Positions 28,065-36,100 of a DNA stretch of 64,000 nucleotides are shown here, in pieces. Under the pieces are notes generated by a model. The model searched no databases and was not told the origin of the DNA. It saw nothing but the letters and a program-made list of their open reading frames with translations. A program made the translations under genes and the position numbers. The stretch is taken from NCBI GenBank assembly GCA_947494435.1, contig CANLUY010000001.1:1478001-1542000 (forward strand), in the 5' to 3' direction. Source of the DNA: an uncultured Litoreibacter sp. (GTDB lineage: Bacteria > Pseudomonadota > Alphaproteobacteria > Rhodobacterales > Rhodobacteraceae). Each line of letters starts with the position of its first letter. Positions within the stretch are counted from its first letter, which is position 1.

Positions 28065-28985
28065 TTAGCGTCCCTTCTCTTCGTTATACATCGAGTAGAG
28101 GAAGTAGGTGATGAACACCAACATGATGAGGAACAGGACGACCGCGATGGCCGCGCCGTAGCCCATGCGGAAGCCGTATTCGCTGAGTGCGACTTCGAAC
28201 ATGTAGAAGGAGAGCACGCGGCTGGAGCCGAACGGACCACCGTTTGTCATGATGGAGATCAGGTCGAAGGACCGCAGCGCGCCGATGATCGTTACGACGA
28301 AGGCGATGAATGTGGCGGGCTTGAGTTGTGGGACGACGACGTACCAGAGCATCTTGAGGCGCTTTGCCCCGTCGAGGCGCGCAGCTTCGATCTGCTCTGG
28401 GTCCACGGCGTTGAGGCCGGTCAGGTAGAGGATCATGCAATAGGCTGTTTGCGGCCAAAGGCCTGCGGCAATGATGCCGTAGGTCACGTAAGCCTCGTCG
28501 CCCAGCACGTTGATCGGGCCGAGGCCGATGGCGCCGAGCGCGATGTTAAAGAGGCCGAAGGTGGGGTCGTAGAACCAGCCGAAGACGAGGCCCACGACCA
28601 CTTGTGAGATCACGAAGGGGAAGAAGAACAGCGACTTATAAAGGCGGATGCCCCAGATGGTTTGGTTCAATAAAAGCGCGATAAAGAGGCCCGCGGGGAT
28701 GGCCAGAAGATACAGGGCCAGCCAGATAAAGTTGTTCCAAAGCGAGGTGTAGAAAGCGTCGTCGTCCCAAAGTTCGGCATAGTTGGCCATGCCAATGTTC
28801 TGCGGTTCGCCGAGGCCGTCCCATGACAGGGTGGAATAGTAGAAAGATTGGAAGATCGGGATGATCACGTAGACCATGAAGAAGATGATGCCGGGGATCA
28901 GGAACAGCCACGGGGTGACGGCGATCTCGTTACGTTTATACCAGCTGCGTTGGCTGGTGCCGGTTGAGACTGTTGTGTCTGCCAT
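28065..28985 (-). CDS. Sugar ABC transporter permease (MalF-type)
   Basis: A 306-residue permease starting MADTTVSTG with GGGAGGA six bases upstream. Six membrane spans follow (first: AVTPWLFLIPGIIFFMVYVII), with coupling loop DPEQIEAARLDGAKRLKMLWYVVVPQLKPA. It pairs with the downstream permease and the divergently encoded ATPase at 31316. The GTG at 29000 would add only MGGSV made from the ribosome site and is rejected. Confidence 0.93.
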   Translation of the reverse strand: MADTTVSTGTSQRSWYKRNEIAVTPWLFLIPGIIFFMVYVIIPIFQSFYYSTLSWDGLGEPQNIGMANYAELWDDDAFYTSLWNNFIWLALYLLAIPAGLFIALLLNQTIWGIRLYKSLFFFPFVISQVVVGLVFGWFYDPTFGLFNIALGAIGLGPINVLGDEAYVTYGIIAAGLWPQTAYCMILYLTGLNAVDPEQIEAARLDGAKRLKMLWYVVVPQLKPATFIAFVVTIIGALRSFDLISIMTNGGPFGSSRVLSFYMFEVALSEYGFRMGYGAAIAVVLFLIMLVFITYFLYSMYNEEKGR

Positions 28986-29073
28986 GACAGATCCTCCCAC
29001 GGGTCAGTCTGATGCGGTGTAAAATCAGCGCATGTGAAAAAGCCTGAACGGGCGTTTTCAGATGGGCTGGGAT

Positions 29074-29101
29074 GTCAGGCCGGAGATGTCCCCGGCCTGA
29101 C
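29074..29101 (-). terminator. Stem-loop between binding-protein and permease genes
   Basis: GTCAGGCCGG (29074-29083) and CCGGCCTGAC (29092-29101) form a perfect 10-base stem with an 8-base loop, 15 bases after the binding-protein stop. No U-run follows. Such intercistronic stems usually protect the upstream message and let the binding protein be made in excess over the permeases. Confidence 0.6.
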
Positions 29102-29116
29102 GATAGTCAAAGTGGC

Positions 29117-30376
29117 TTACTTGTAGATACGCTCTGCCGCTTTATCCAAACGGGCGAGGATCTTGTCCAAGTTGTCTGGCTTGACCATGAACTCTTGCAG
29201 GCCTTCCATGCCGACCTTCGCCATTTCAGCAGGTGCGTCACGGTCGAAGAACTGTGCCACGCCGCCCGGGCTGTTGGAGGAGAGCATTTCAAAGCCTTCT
29301 TTCAAGAACTTGTCGTCATCCACGGAGGAGTTCGCGTTCACTGGAAGCTGGCCAAGGTTTGCGCCGTTGTTGATCAGCGTTTGGTTCTCAGCAGATGTCA
29401 CGAACTTCAAGAACGCTTTTGCGTTGTCTTTGTTCGCCGCACCCGATGGGATGTGGAACGTGTCTGTTGGCGCATCTTCTGCCAAAGCCACATCACCATT
29501 GATGGATGGGAACTGGTAGAAGTCCAGTTTGCTGTCATCCAGACCTGCTTCGCGCAGCGGAGCCACGGCGAAGTTGCCTTTCAGGATCGCTGCAGCTTCA
29601 CCGGAAACGATGAACGGCAGGGATTCTTGCCAGCTGTAGGATGTGTGGTTGTCCACAAATGCGCCCATGTCGAGCAGCTCACGCCAGTTGGCGAATGTTG
29701 CGCGCACTTCGTCGCTGTCCCACTTGTGCTTGCCGGCCATCAGCTCCGAGTGGAAGTCATAGCCGTTGGTGCGCATGTTCAGGTAGTCGAACCAGCCGCC
29801 AGCAGTCCAAAGGAACTTTGTGCCGATGGTGTAGCATTTCTTGCCGGAGTCCAGAATGGCTTGGCAGTTGGACTTCATCTCGTCGAAGGTTGCAGGCTCT
29901 TTCAGGCCCAGCTCTTCATAGATGTCTTTGCGGTAGTAGACGCCCCACTGGTAGTATGTGTACGGAACACCCCACTGTTTGCCATCGAGGGTCATAGCCC
30001 CTTTTGTCGATGCCAGCTCTTCTGACAGTGTGCCTTCCCAAACATCGGAGATGTCTTCGAACAGGCCTGCGTCCACATATGGGCGCATGCGGTTTGCAGC
30101 GTACCAGTTGGCAACGTCAGGTGTGTTCGCTGTCAGGAAGTTGCGGATCTGAGTTTTATACGCTTCACGATCAATGATCGTCAGTTCGATGTTCAGATCT
30201 GGGTGCATCTCGCCGAAACGAGCCGCCATGTCTTCCATTGTCGCGCGTGGCGCTGGGTTAGACATGTCGGAGAAGATGACGAGGTCACCGGACAGCGCGT
30301 GGCCGTCTGCGTTCGCGCCGGTCGCCGCAACGGCCAATGCGAGCGTCGCTGTCGACGCTTTCAAAAATTTATGCAT
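29117..30376 (-). CDS. Sugar ABC transporter binding protein
   Basis: A family-1 (MalE/UgpB-like) periplasmic binding protein of 419 residues. The signal peptide is MHKFLKASTATLALAVAATGANA, followed by ALSGDLVIFSDMSNPAPRATMEDMAARFGEMHP. Aromatic residues for sugar stacking are plentiful (TYYQWGVYYRK, TAGGWFDYLNMR). The ATG at 30376 has GGGAGGA at good spacing. It is the first gene of the galactoside operon and is divergent from the IclR regulator. The ligand is inferred to be an alpha- or beta-galactoside because both hydrolases are in the same operon. Confidence 0.93.
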   Translation of the reverse strand: MHKFLKASTATLALAVAATGANADGHALSGDLVIFSDMSNPAPRATMEDMAARFGEMHPDLNIELTIIDREAYKTQIRNFLTANTPDVANWYAANRMRPYVDAGLFEDISDVWEGTLSEELASTKGAMTLDGKQWGVPYTYYQWGVYYRKDIYEELGLKEPATFDEMKSNCQAILDSGKKCYTIGTKFLWTAGGWFDYLNMRTNGYDFHSELMAGKHKWDSDEVRATFANWRELLDMGAFVDNHTSYSWQESLPFIVSGEAAAILKGNFAVAPLREAGLDDSKLDFYQFPSINGDVALAEDAPTDTFHIPSGAANKDNAKAFLKFVTSAENQTLINNGANLGQLPVNANSSVDDDKFLKEGFEMLSSNSPGGVAQFFDRDAPAEMAKVGMEGLQEFMVKPDNLDKILARLDKAAERIYK

Positions 30377-30411
30377 GTAGTCCTCCCTAGGTAAGTTCCA
30401 AATAGTGAAAC

Positions 30412-30435
30412 TTAGTTTTGCATATTGAAAACTAA
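30412..30435. promoter_or_regulatory. Inverted repeat in the divergent galactoside promoter
   Basis: TTAGTTTT-GCATATTG-AAAACTAA has perfect 8-base arms and lies between the binding-protein gene and the IclR gene. It is the best candidate for the IclR operator, able to control both directions. Confidence 0.6.
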
Positions 30436-30496
30436 ACCGCGACTCGGTTAGGGTTGTCAACAGGCTTCTCAGGGAGGAGAGGTCTTGGGAGGACAT

Positions 30497-31294
30497 ATGA
30501 CCGAGCGCTCAAACGAGGCGGGAACAGTAGGTAAAGCATTGAATGTGCTGGACCAAGTTGCTGCGTTTGGCCGACCGGTCAAGTTCTCGGAACTGCTCGA
30601 ATCAAGTGAATATCCGAAAGCGACTCTGTACCGGCTTTTGCAAACTTTGGCGCGGCAGGGGATGATTTCGTTTGATGCCGGCACAGGAGCCTATTCGCTT
30701 GGTGTGCGGTTGGTGCGGCTTGCGCATCAGGCGTGGAAGTCCGCATCGCTGGCCCCTGTGGCGCGGCCCTATCTTGACGCTTTGTCGCTTGAGATTGGTG
30801 AAACGGTTCACTTGGCGCAGCTTGATCACGCGCAGGTTTTGTATGTCGACAAGCGCAACGCCGCTGTTCCGGTTGAAATGTATAGTCAGGCCGGTAAAGT
30901 GGGACCTGTTTACTGTACCGGTGTTGGCAAAGCGATGTTGGCGTGGAGCCATATCAACGCTCAAACGCGGATCATTGAACAACAGAGCTACCACAAATTT
31001 ACCGAACACACTTTGACCAGCCGGAACGCATTGCGTGCGGAGTTGGACATAATCTGCAGCCGTGGTTTTGCTTATGACAATGAAGAACATGAGCCCGGTA
31101 TTATTTGTGTAGCGCTGCCGATCCTTTCGCAGGGCGGTCGGGTTTTGGGCGGACTGTCTGTCACCTCTACCACGGCGCGCCATTCGCTTGAGTCGCTGGC
31201 TAAGCTGGTGCCGCATATGAAAACCACGGTTGGCCGCATTGCCGAAGACGCCGAAAGCTGGCGTTTCCCCGATCAAATTGAAGAACACGCCTAA
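30497..31294 (+). CDS. IclR-family regulator of the galactoside locus
   Basis: A 265-residue regulator with an N-terminal winged helix (TVGKALNVLDQVAAFGRPVKFSELLESSEYPKATLYRLLQTLARQGMI) and the C-terminal IclR effector domain (VLYVDKRNAAVPVEMYSQAGKVGPVYCTGVGKAMLAW ... GLSVTST). The ATG at 30497 has GGGAGG five bases upstream; the TTG at 30485 includes the ribosome site and is rejected. It is divergent from the galactoside operon and 21 bases ahead of the transporter ATPase, so it probably controls all of them. Its ligand may be galactose, galactonate or KDGal. Confidence 0.92.
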   Translation: MTERSNEAGTVGKALNVLDQVAAFGRPVKFSELLESSEYPKATLYRLLQTLARQGMISFDAGTGAYSLGVRLVRLAHQAWKSASLAPVARPYLDALSLEIGETVHLAQLDHAQVLYVDKRNAAVPVEMYSQAGKVGPVYCTGVGKAMLAWSHINAQTRIIEQQSYHKFTEHTLTSRNALRAELDIICSRGFAYDNEEHEPGIICVALPILSQGGRVLGGLSVTSTTARHSLESLAKLVPHMKTTVGRIAEDAESWRFPDQIEEHA

Positions 31295-31315
31295 GCTCCA
31301 GAAAGGGAGATTTCC

Positions 31316-32374
31316 ATGTCCGGATTGACCATCAGAAACGTGATTAAACGCTACGGCGACGTGCAGGTCATGCACGGTGTCGATCTTGACATCGGCGATG
31401 GCGAGTTCTGCGTCTTCGTTGGTCCCTCGGGCTGCGGTAAGTCGACTTTGCTGCGGATGATTGCGGGTCTCGAAGAGATCACGGAGGGCTCGGTTGCGAT
31501 TGGCGAGCGCGACGTGACGCGCATGGACCCGTCCGAACGTGGCGTGGCGATGGTGTTCCAAACCTATGCGTTGTACCCGCACATGACCGTAAAAGAGAAT
31601 ATGGGCTTCGGTCTGAAAATGAACGGTCACCCGAAGAAAGTGATCGACGAAAAAGTGGCGGAGGCCACGCGGATCCTGAAGCTGGAAGAGTATTTGTCAC
31701 GCAAACCGGCGGCTTTGTCCGGTGGTCAGCGTCAGCGTGTCTCCATCGGGCGGGCGATTGTTCGCGGGCCCGAAGTGTTCCTGTTTGACGAGCCGCTGTC
31801 GAACCTTGATGCCGAGCTGCGTGTTGAAATGCGGGTGGAGATTGCGCGCCTGCACAAAGAAATTGGTGCCACGATGATTTATGTGACCCATGATCAGGTC
31901 GAGGCGATGACGCTTGCCGACAAGATCGTGGTCCTGCGGGCGGGCCAGATTGAACAGGTTGGTGCGCCGTTGGAACTGTACCGGAACCCTGATAACAAGT
32001 TTGTGGCTGGCTTCATTGGCTCGCCAGCGATGAACTTCCTTGAGGGCAAAGTATCTGGCGGCAAGATCGACGTGCCTGCTTTGCGTCAGTCCTGTGCGGT
32101 TGATGTGAACCTGCCTGCGGATGGCACGCCAGTGTCCATCGGTTTGCGGCCCGAGCATCTGGTCATTGATCCTGCGGGCGACACGCATTCGGTCGATCTG
32201 ACCGAAGCCTTGGGCGGCGTGTCTTACGCCTATCTGATGAGCGATACGGGTGAGAAGATTATCGTCGAAGAGCGCGGCGATATCCGGTCGGAGGAAGGCA
32301 CGCGTGTTGGTCTGACGCTGGATCTGGCGCGCGCGATGGTGTTTGACGGAGCCACGGAAGCGCGTATCCGCTGA
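31316..32374 (+). CDS. Sugar ABC transporter ATPase (MalK/UgpC type)
   Basis: A 352-residue ATPase. It has Walker [10 protein letters not shown] (~37), Q-loop [17 protein letters not shown], signature [14 protein letters not shown], Walker [15 protein letters not shown]-loop [11 protein letters not shown], and a C-terminal regulatory (TOBE) domain with [12 protein letters not shown] and IGLRPEHL. This MalK-type tail is standard for sugar importers. It is cotranscribed with the IclR gene and supplies the ATPase missing from the divergent operon. Ribosome site GAAAGGGAG lies just before the ATG. Confidence 0.94.
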   Translation: MSGLTIRNVIKRYGDVQVMHGVDLDIGDGEFCVFVGPSGCGKSTLLRMIAGLEEITEGSVAIGERDVTRMDPSERGVAMVFQTYALYPHMTVKENMGFGLKMNGHPKKVIDEKVAEATRILKLEEYLSRKPAALSGGQRQRVSIGRAIVRGPEVFLFDEPLSNLDAELRVEMRVEIARLHKEIGATMIYVTHDQVEAMTLADKIVVLRAGQIEQVGAPLELYRNPDNKFVAGFIGSPAMNFLEGKVSGGKIDVPALRQSCAVDVNLPADGTPVSIGLRPEHLVIDPAGDTHSVDLTEALGGVSYAYLMSDTGEKIIVEERGDIRSEEGTRVGLTLDLARAMVFDGATEARIR

Positions 32375-32491
32375 TCCCGATCAAAAAGGCGTGGGTGCGA
32401 CAATTTTCTCGGGAATTTTCCCCCGTCTTAACTTGCCAGTAGCAAGAGAAGGCCCATCTGTAGGTCGTTCCAATCCTCAAAAGGGCGGCCC

Positions 32492-33190
32492 ATGAATAAG
32501 TTTGTTTTGATCACTGCCACGTTTGGCGTTCCTCTGCTTGTCTTCTTGATCGCGCAGGATGCGTCGAAGACGTTTTATAAGGCGGAGGGGGAAGGGCTGT
32601 CCTATGTGATTGTCGACCCTGAAGATCTAGCCGCTGAGGAGGCCGCTGCTGAAGAAGCAGTTGTTGAGGACGAGGCTGTTGAGGAAGAAGTTGCTGAAGC
32701 TGAGGTGGCCGAGGAAGAGGGCGCTGATGAAGCGGCCGTCGAAGAGGAAGCCATTGCTGCAGTAGAGGAAGAACCCGCAGAAGACGCGCCTGCAGAAGAG
32801 GTTGCGGAGGCCGAAGCTGAGGGCGAGGCTTCGGAGGCTGTTGAGGCGCCGATTGAGCTGGCCGCGCTGAGTGATGACGAAATGAAAGCAGCGGCCCGCG
32901 AAGTGCGTAAATGCACCTCCTGTCACCAGCTTGAGAAAGAAGGCAAAGGCGTCGGGCCGCATCTCGTGGGCGTTGTTGGACGGCCTGTCGGGAGCATTGA
33001 AGATTTCAGGTATTCAGATGCCTTGGTCGAACTTGGCGAAGCCGGGCAGGTCTGGACCCAAGAGGAATTGATCGCTTGGCTTGAGGACCCGCGTGACTAC
33101 GCGCCGGGAACCAAAATGAATTTCAAAGTGCGCGATGCCGAGGATCGCCGCTTGATCGCGGGATGGCTGGCGGCGAACCCCGCGCAATAG
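32492..33190 (+). CDS. Membrane-anchored cytochrome c with a long acidic linker
   Basis: The 232-residue protein has one N-terminal span (FVLITATFGVPLLVFLIA), then about 95 residues almost wholly Glu, Ala and Val (~48-135), then one cytochrome c domain with CTSCH and the Met ligand in GTKMNF. The haem domain is close in plan to that of the cycM product in this window. It probably shuttles electrons at the periplasmic face while tethered. The linker is long and very negative, which suggests a flexible arm or electrostatic steering. A good terminator follows, so it is a single-gene unit. Confidence 0.88.
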   Translation: MNKFVLITATFGVPLLVFLIAQDASKTFYKAEGEGLSYVIVDPEDLAAEEAAAEEAVVEDEAVEEEVAEAEVAEEEGADEAAVEEEAIAAVEEEPAEDAPAEEVAEAEAEGEASEAVEAPIELAALSDDEMKAAAREVRKCTSCHQLEKEGKGVGPHLVGVVGRPVGSIEDFRYSDALVELGEAGQVWTQEELIAWLEDPRDYAPGTKMNFKVRDAEDRRLIAGWLAANPAQ

Positions 33191-33217
33191 AAGTAGCGAC
33201 CTGCTGAAAGATAACGC

Positions 33218-33243
33218 GGCGCCCGGTTCGGGCGCTGTTTTTC
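33218..33243 (+). terminator. Rho-independent terminator after the cytochrome gene
   Basis: GCGCCCG-GTT-CGGGCGC (33219-33235) is followed by TGTTTTT, 28 bases after the stop. Confidence 0.85.
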
Positions 33244-33261
33244 TTTGTGCGGGGTTCTTAA

Positions 33262-33305
33262 TTCGAAACTTCGACATCACGCTATGCTTTCGTTTCTTTC
33301 GTTTT
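33262..33305 (+). promoter_or_regulatory. TTTCG-type repeats upstream of the DeoR gene
   Basis: TTCGAAAC (33262-33269) is followed by a tandem TTTCGTTTC-TTTCGTTTT (33288-33305), and another TTCGAT lies at 33311. The same TTTCGA/TCGAAA words make the palindrome at 34129-34155 before the TRAP genes, which suggests one regulator, the DeoR protein, binds both places. Confidence 0.55.
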
Positions 33306-33332
33306 TATGCTTCGATGGAATGCGGAGGCGTC

Positions 33333-34094
33333 ATGCTCAGTCAGCGGCAACGGAAAATTCTGAATTTGATCGAAGCGCAGGCCCGCGTTCGTGTGGAGGA
33401 TTTGGCGGAGCAATTTGCAACCTCTCCGCAGACCATTCGTAAAGACCTGCAAGTGCTCGCAGAGCTGCACCATGTAGTGCGGTTTCACGGTGGTGCGACT
33501 GTTGTGGGTGGGGTGGAATATACGGCACCGGCAGAGCGAGCGGGCGATGCGCAAGCGGCCAAGCAGGCGATTGGCGCGGCGGTTGCGGGGCGCATACCGC
33601 AGACCTGTGCGGTGTTCTTGAATGCTGGGACGACAACAGCGCAAGTGGCGCGGATGTTGTCGGGGCATCAGCAATTGCGAGTGATTACGGATAACGTTGA
33701 TTTGGCCGCCGAAATGCGTGTGTTTCCAGGGCTTGAAGTGATTGTGCCGGGGGGTGCTGTGCGCCGGTCGGATGGTGCGATCCTTGGGGCGGAGGCGGTG
33801 GATTACATCCGGCAATTCCGCGTGGATTACGCAGTGATCGGGGCGGCTGCCTTGGCGGAAGATGGCACGTTGTTGGACTATGATCTGGCGGAGGTGCAAG
33901 TGTGCCGCGCGATGATGTCCCATGCGCGCCATGTAATTTTGGCGATTGATGCGGGTAAGTTCGGGCGGTCTGCCCCGGTGAAGCTGGGGCATTTGGCGGA
34001 TGTGCATACGGTCGTGACGGATAGTCTGTTTGATCCATGGGCGGCACCCCTGTGCAAAGCCCATGAGGTGGAGCTGGTTCTGGCGGATCGCTGA
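33333..34094 (+). CDS. DeoR-family regulator of the TRAP/sugar locus
   Basis: A 253-residue repressor: N-terminal helix-turn-helix MLSQRQRKILNLIEAQARVRVEDLAEQFATSPQTIRKDL with RFHGGA, then the DeoR sensor domain (NAGTTTAQVARML, GAEAVDYIRQFRVDYAVIGAAALAEDGTLLDYD, MMSHARHVILAIDAGKFGRSAPVKLG). The sensor domain is most like GlpR and CsqR (YihW), the latter being the regulator of the E. coli sulfoquinovose operon. The ATG at 33333 has GGAGG five bases upstream; an ATG at 33315 lacks one. DeoR sensors usually bind sugar phosphates, here perhaps a sulfosugar or its phosphate. Confidence 0.92.
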   Translation: MLSQRQRKILNLIEAQARVRVEDLAEQFATSPQTIRKDLQVLAELHHVVRFHGGATVVGGVEYTAPAERAGDAQAAKQAIGAAVAGRIPQTCAVFLNAGTTTAQVARMLSGHQQLRVITDNVDLAAEMRVFPGLEVIVPGGAVRRSDGAILGAEAVDYIRQFRVDYAVIGAAALAEDGTLLDYDLAEVQVCRAMMSHARHVILAIDAGKFGRSAPVKLGHLADVHTVVTDSLFDPWAAPLCKAHEVELVLADR

Positions 34095-34128
34095 AATCGT
34101 GTCTTGACTCAGAGTTTCGACTTGGCGC

Positions 34129-34155
34129 TAATCGAAAGTAACGCGCTTTCGATTA
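34129..34155 (+). promoter_or_regulatory. Palindromic operator before the TRAP operon
   Basis: TAATCGAAAG (34129-34138) and CTTTCGATTA (34146-34155) are perfect 10-base arms around a 7-base spacer, 40 bases before the first TRAP gene. The CGAAA/TTTCG words match those before the DeoR gene. Confidence 0.75.
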
Positions 34156-34194
34156 AGGGCGCTGGGAAAGATCGCGAAAGATCTCGGGAGGATC

Positions 34195-34785
34195 ATGGCA
34201 CTTATTCTGGGGGCAGCTCGATTGCTGGCGCTGATCAACAGCGTGTTGCTGGCCATTGGCCGGCATCTGGCGATCTGGATGATGGGCCTGATGGTAGTGT
34301 TCATTCTGATCCAAGTTTTCTACCGCTACGCTTTGAACAACGCTTTGCCTTGGCCGGACGAGGCGGCGCGCTTCATGATGTTGTGGCTGACAGGCTTGGT
34401 TGCGCCCACGGCGTATCGTCGAGGTGGGTTCGTCGCGATTGATATGGTCTTGCTGATGATGCCCAAGAAAGTTGGTGCGATCCTTTCGATGCTGTTGTTG
34501 TTCATCGCGTTGATGGTGCTGGTCACGGCGGTGCAGATCGGCTGGGGCGAGGTGACGGGCTTTGGTGGCAGGTTCAAAACGGCCGCGCTTTGGTTGCCGA
34601 CGAATTTCGCCTTCACCGAGTGGTTTCGTGTGCCACGCTCTTGGATGATGGGCTCCCTTTTGGTGGGCGTGACGCTGATGGCGATGGTCAATGTCGAGTT
34701 GATCTTGCGCCAGATCGCGACGCTTCTCGGTCGAGAGGATGATCTGCCGATCATCCCGGAAGCCGCAACATTAGGGGCCGATTGA
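34195..34785 (+). CDS. TRAP transporter small permease (DctQ type)
   Basis: A 196-residue membrane protein with four spans and the DctQ pattern: VFILIQVFYRYALNNALPWPDEAARFMMLWLTGLVAPTAYRRGGFVAIDMV. The C-terminus extends past the last span. GGGAGGATC precedes the ATG. It is the first of three genes of a complete TRAP transporter, which imports carboxylates, sulfonates or acidic sugars using the Na+ gradient and a periplasmic binding protein. Confidence 0.93.
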   Translation: MALILGAARLLALINSVLLAIGRHLAIWMMGLMVVFILIQVFYRYALNNALPWPDEAARFMMLWLTGLVAPTAYRRGGFVAIDMVLLMMPKKVGAILSMLLLFIALMVLVTAVQIGWGEVTGFGGRFKTAALWLPTNFAFTEWFRVPRSWMMGSLLVGVTLMAMVNVELILRQIATLLGREDDLPIIPEAATLGAD

Positions 34786-34786
34786 T

Positions 34787-36073
34787 ATGCTGGTCTGGTT
34801 CCTTCCGCTTTTCCTTTTGTTCCTCTGCATCGGACTGCCGGTCTTCTTCGGACTGGTCGCAGCGCCGGGTATCATGCTGTGGCTGAACGGGCAGGAGAAG
34901 GACATCACGCTGCTCTATCGCAACGTCTACAATGGTATGGACAGCTTCCCGCTGATGGCGATCCCGTTCTTCATGTTGGCCGGCGAGATGATGAACCGTG
35001 GCGGCATCACGATGCGGCTGGTTGAGTTCAGCCAAGCTTGTGTGGGCCACTTCAAAGGCGGCTTGGCGCAGGTGAATATTCTGTCGTCGATGTTGTTTGC
35101 GGGGCTTTCGGGCTCTGCGGTCGCCGATACCTCTGCGCTGGGGTCCATGCTGATCCCGGCGATGGAGAAAGAGGGCTACACGCGGCGGTTTGCGGCGGCG
35201 ATCACGGCGGCGTCTTCGGTCATTGGGCCAATCATTCCGCCGTCAGGCATCATGATTATTTACGCTTATGTGATGGGCGAGTCAGTCGCCGCGTTGTTCC
35301 TTGCGGGCATCGTGCCGGGTGTGATGGTGGGCGTGGGCTTGATGATGATGACGTCCTACATGGCCAATTCCGCGGACTTCCCAAAATCGCGTGAGCGGGC
35401 GACGTGGTCAGAAAAAGGCCAAGCCTCGATCAAAGCCTTCTTCCCGCTTCTGACGCCTGTGATCATTCTGGGCGGCATCTTGGGCGGTGTGTTCACCCCG
35501 ACAGAGGCCGCTGCAGTGGCGGTGTTCTACGCGTTCATCATTTCCATCTTCGTGCTGCGGGAAATGTCGTTGAAAGACCTACCGGATGTGCTGTTGAAAG
35601 CATCGCTGACCTCGTCGGTGGTGCTGCTGCTGGTGGGTGCCGCGATGGCGTTCAAGACAGTTGTGTCCTTGAGTCATGCGCCGGAGACCTTGGCGGCCTA
35701 TATCCTGTCGCTGTCGTCTAACCCGCTGATCTTGCTGTTCCTGATCAACCTACTGCTTTTTATCGTCGGCATGTTCCTTGATGCGGGTCCCGCGATCATC
35801 ATTCTGGGGCCAATCTTGGCACCAATTTTCACCTCGCTGGGCGTCGATCCGGTGCATTTCGCGATCATCATGTCGGTCAACCTGACTGTGGGGCTGGCGA
35901 CGCCGCCGATGGGGCTGGTGCTGTTTGTGGCCTCCTCCGTCTCGGGGGAACGGGTCGAGGCGATCGCGAAAGCAATTTTGCCTTTCCTCGCAATCGAAAT
36001 TGCGGTGATATTCTTGATAACATACATCCCGGCGATTTCGCTGTTCGTGCCCGGGCTGTTCGGCTTTCTGTAA
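34787..36073 (+). CDS. TRAP transporter large permease (DctM type)
   Basis: A 428-residue transport subunit with about 12 spans. Signatures include LSSMLFAGLSGSAVADTSALGSMLIPAMEKEGY, ASSVIGPIIPPSGIMIIYAY, and FTPTEAAAVAVFYAF, and the repeat NLTVGLATPPMGLVLFVASSVSG near the end. It starts one base after the small permease gene stops, so the two are translated together. The fold carries the substrate by an elevator mechanism. Confidence 0.95.
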   Translation: MLVWFLPLFLLFLCIGLPVFFGLVAAPGIMLWLNGQEKDITLLYRNVYNGMDSFPLMAIPFFMLAGEMMNRGGITMRLVEFSQACVGHFKGGLAQVNILSSMLFAGLSGSAVADTSALGSMLIPAMEKEGYTRRFAAAITAASSVIGPIIPPSGIMIIYAYVMGESVAALFLAGIVPGVMVGVGLMMMTSYMANSADFPKSRERATWSEKGQASIKAFFPLLTPVIILGGILGGVFTPTEAAAVAVFYAFIISIFVLREMSLKDLPDVLLKASLTSSVVLLLVGAAMAFKTVVSLSHAPETLAAYILSLSSNPLILLFLINLLLFIVGMFLDAGPAIIILGPILAPIFTSLGVDPVHFAIIMSVNLTVGLATPPMGLVLFVASSVSGERVEAIAKAILPFLAIEIAVIFLITYIPAISLFVPGLFGFL

Positions 36074-36100
36074 ATAACCAAAAGATCCAATGGGAGGATT

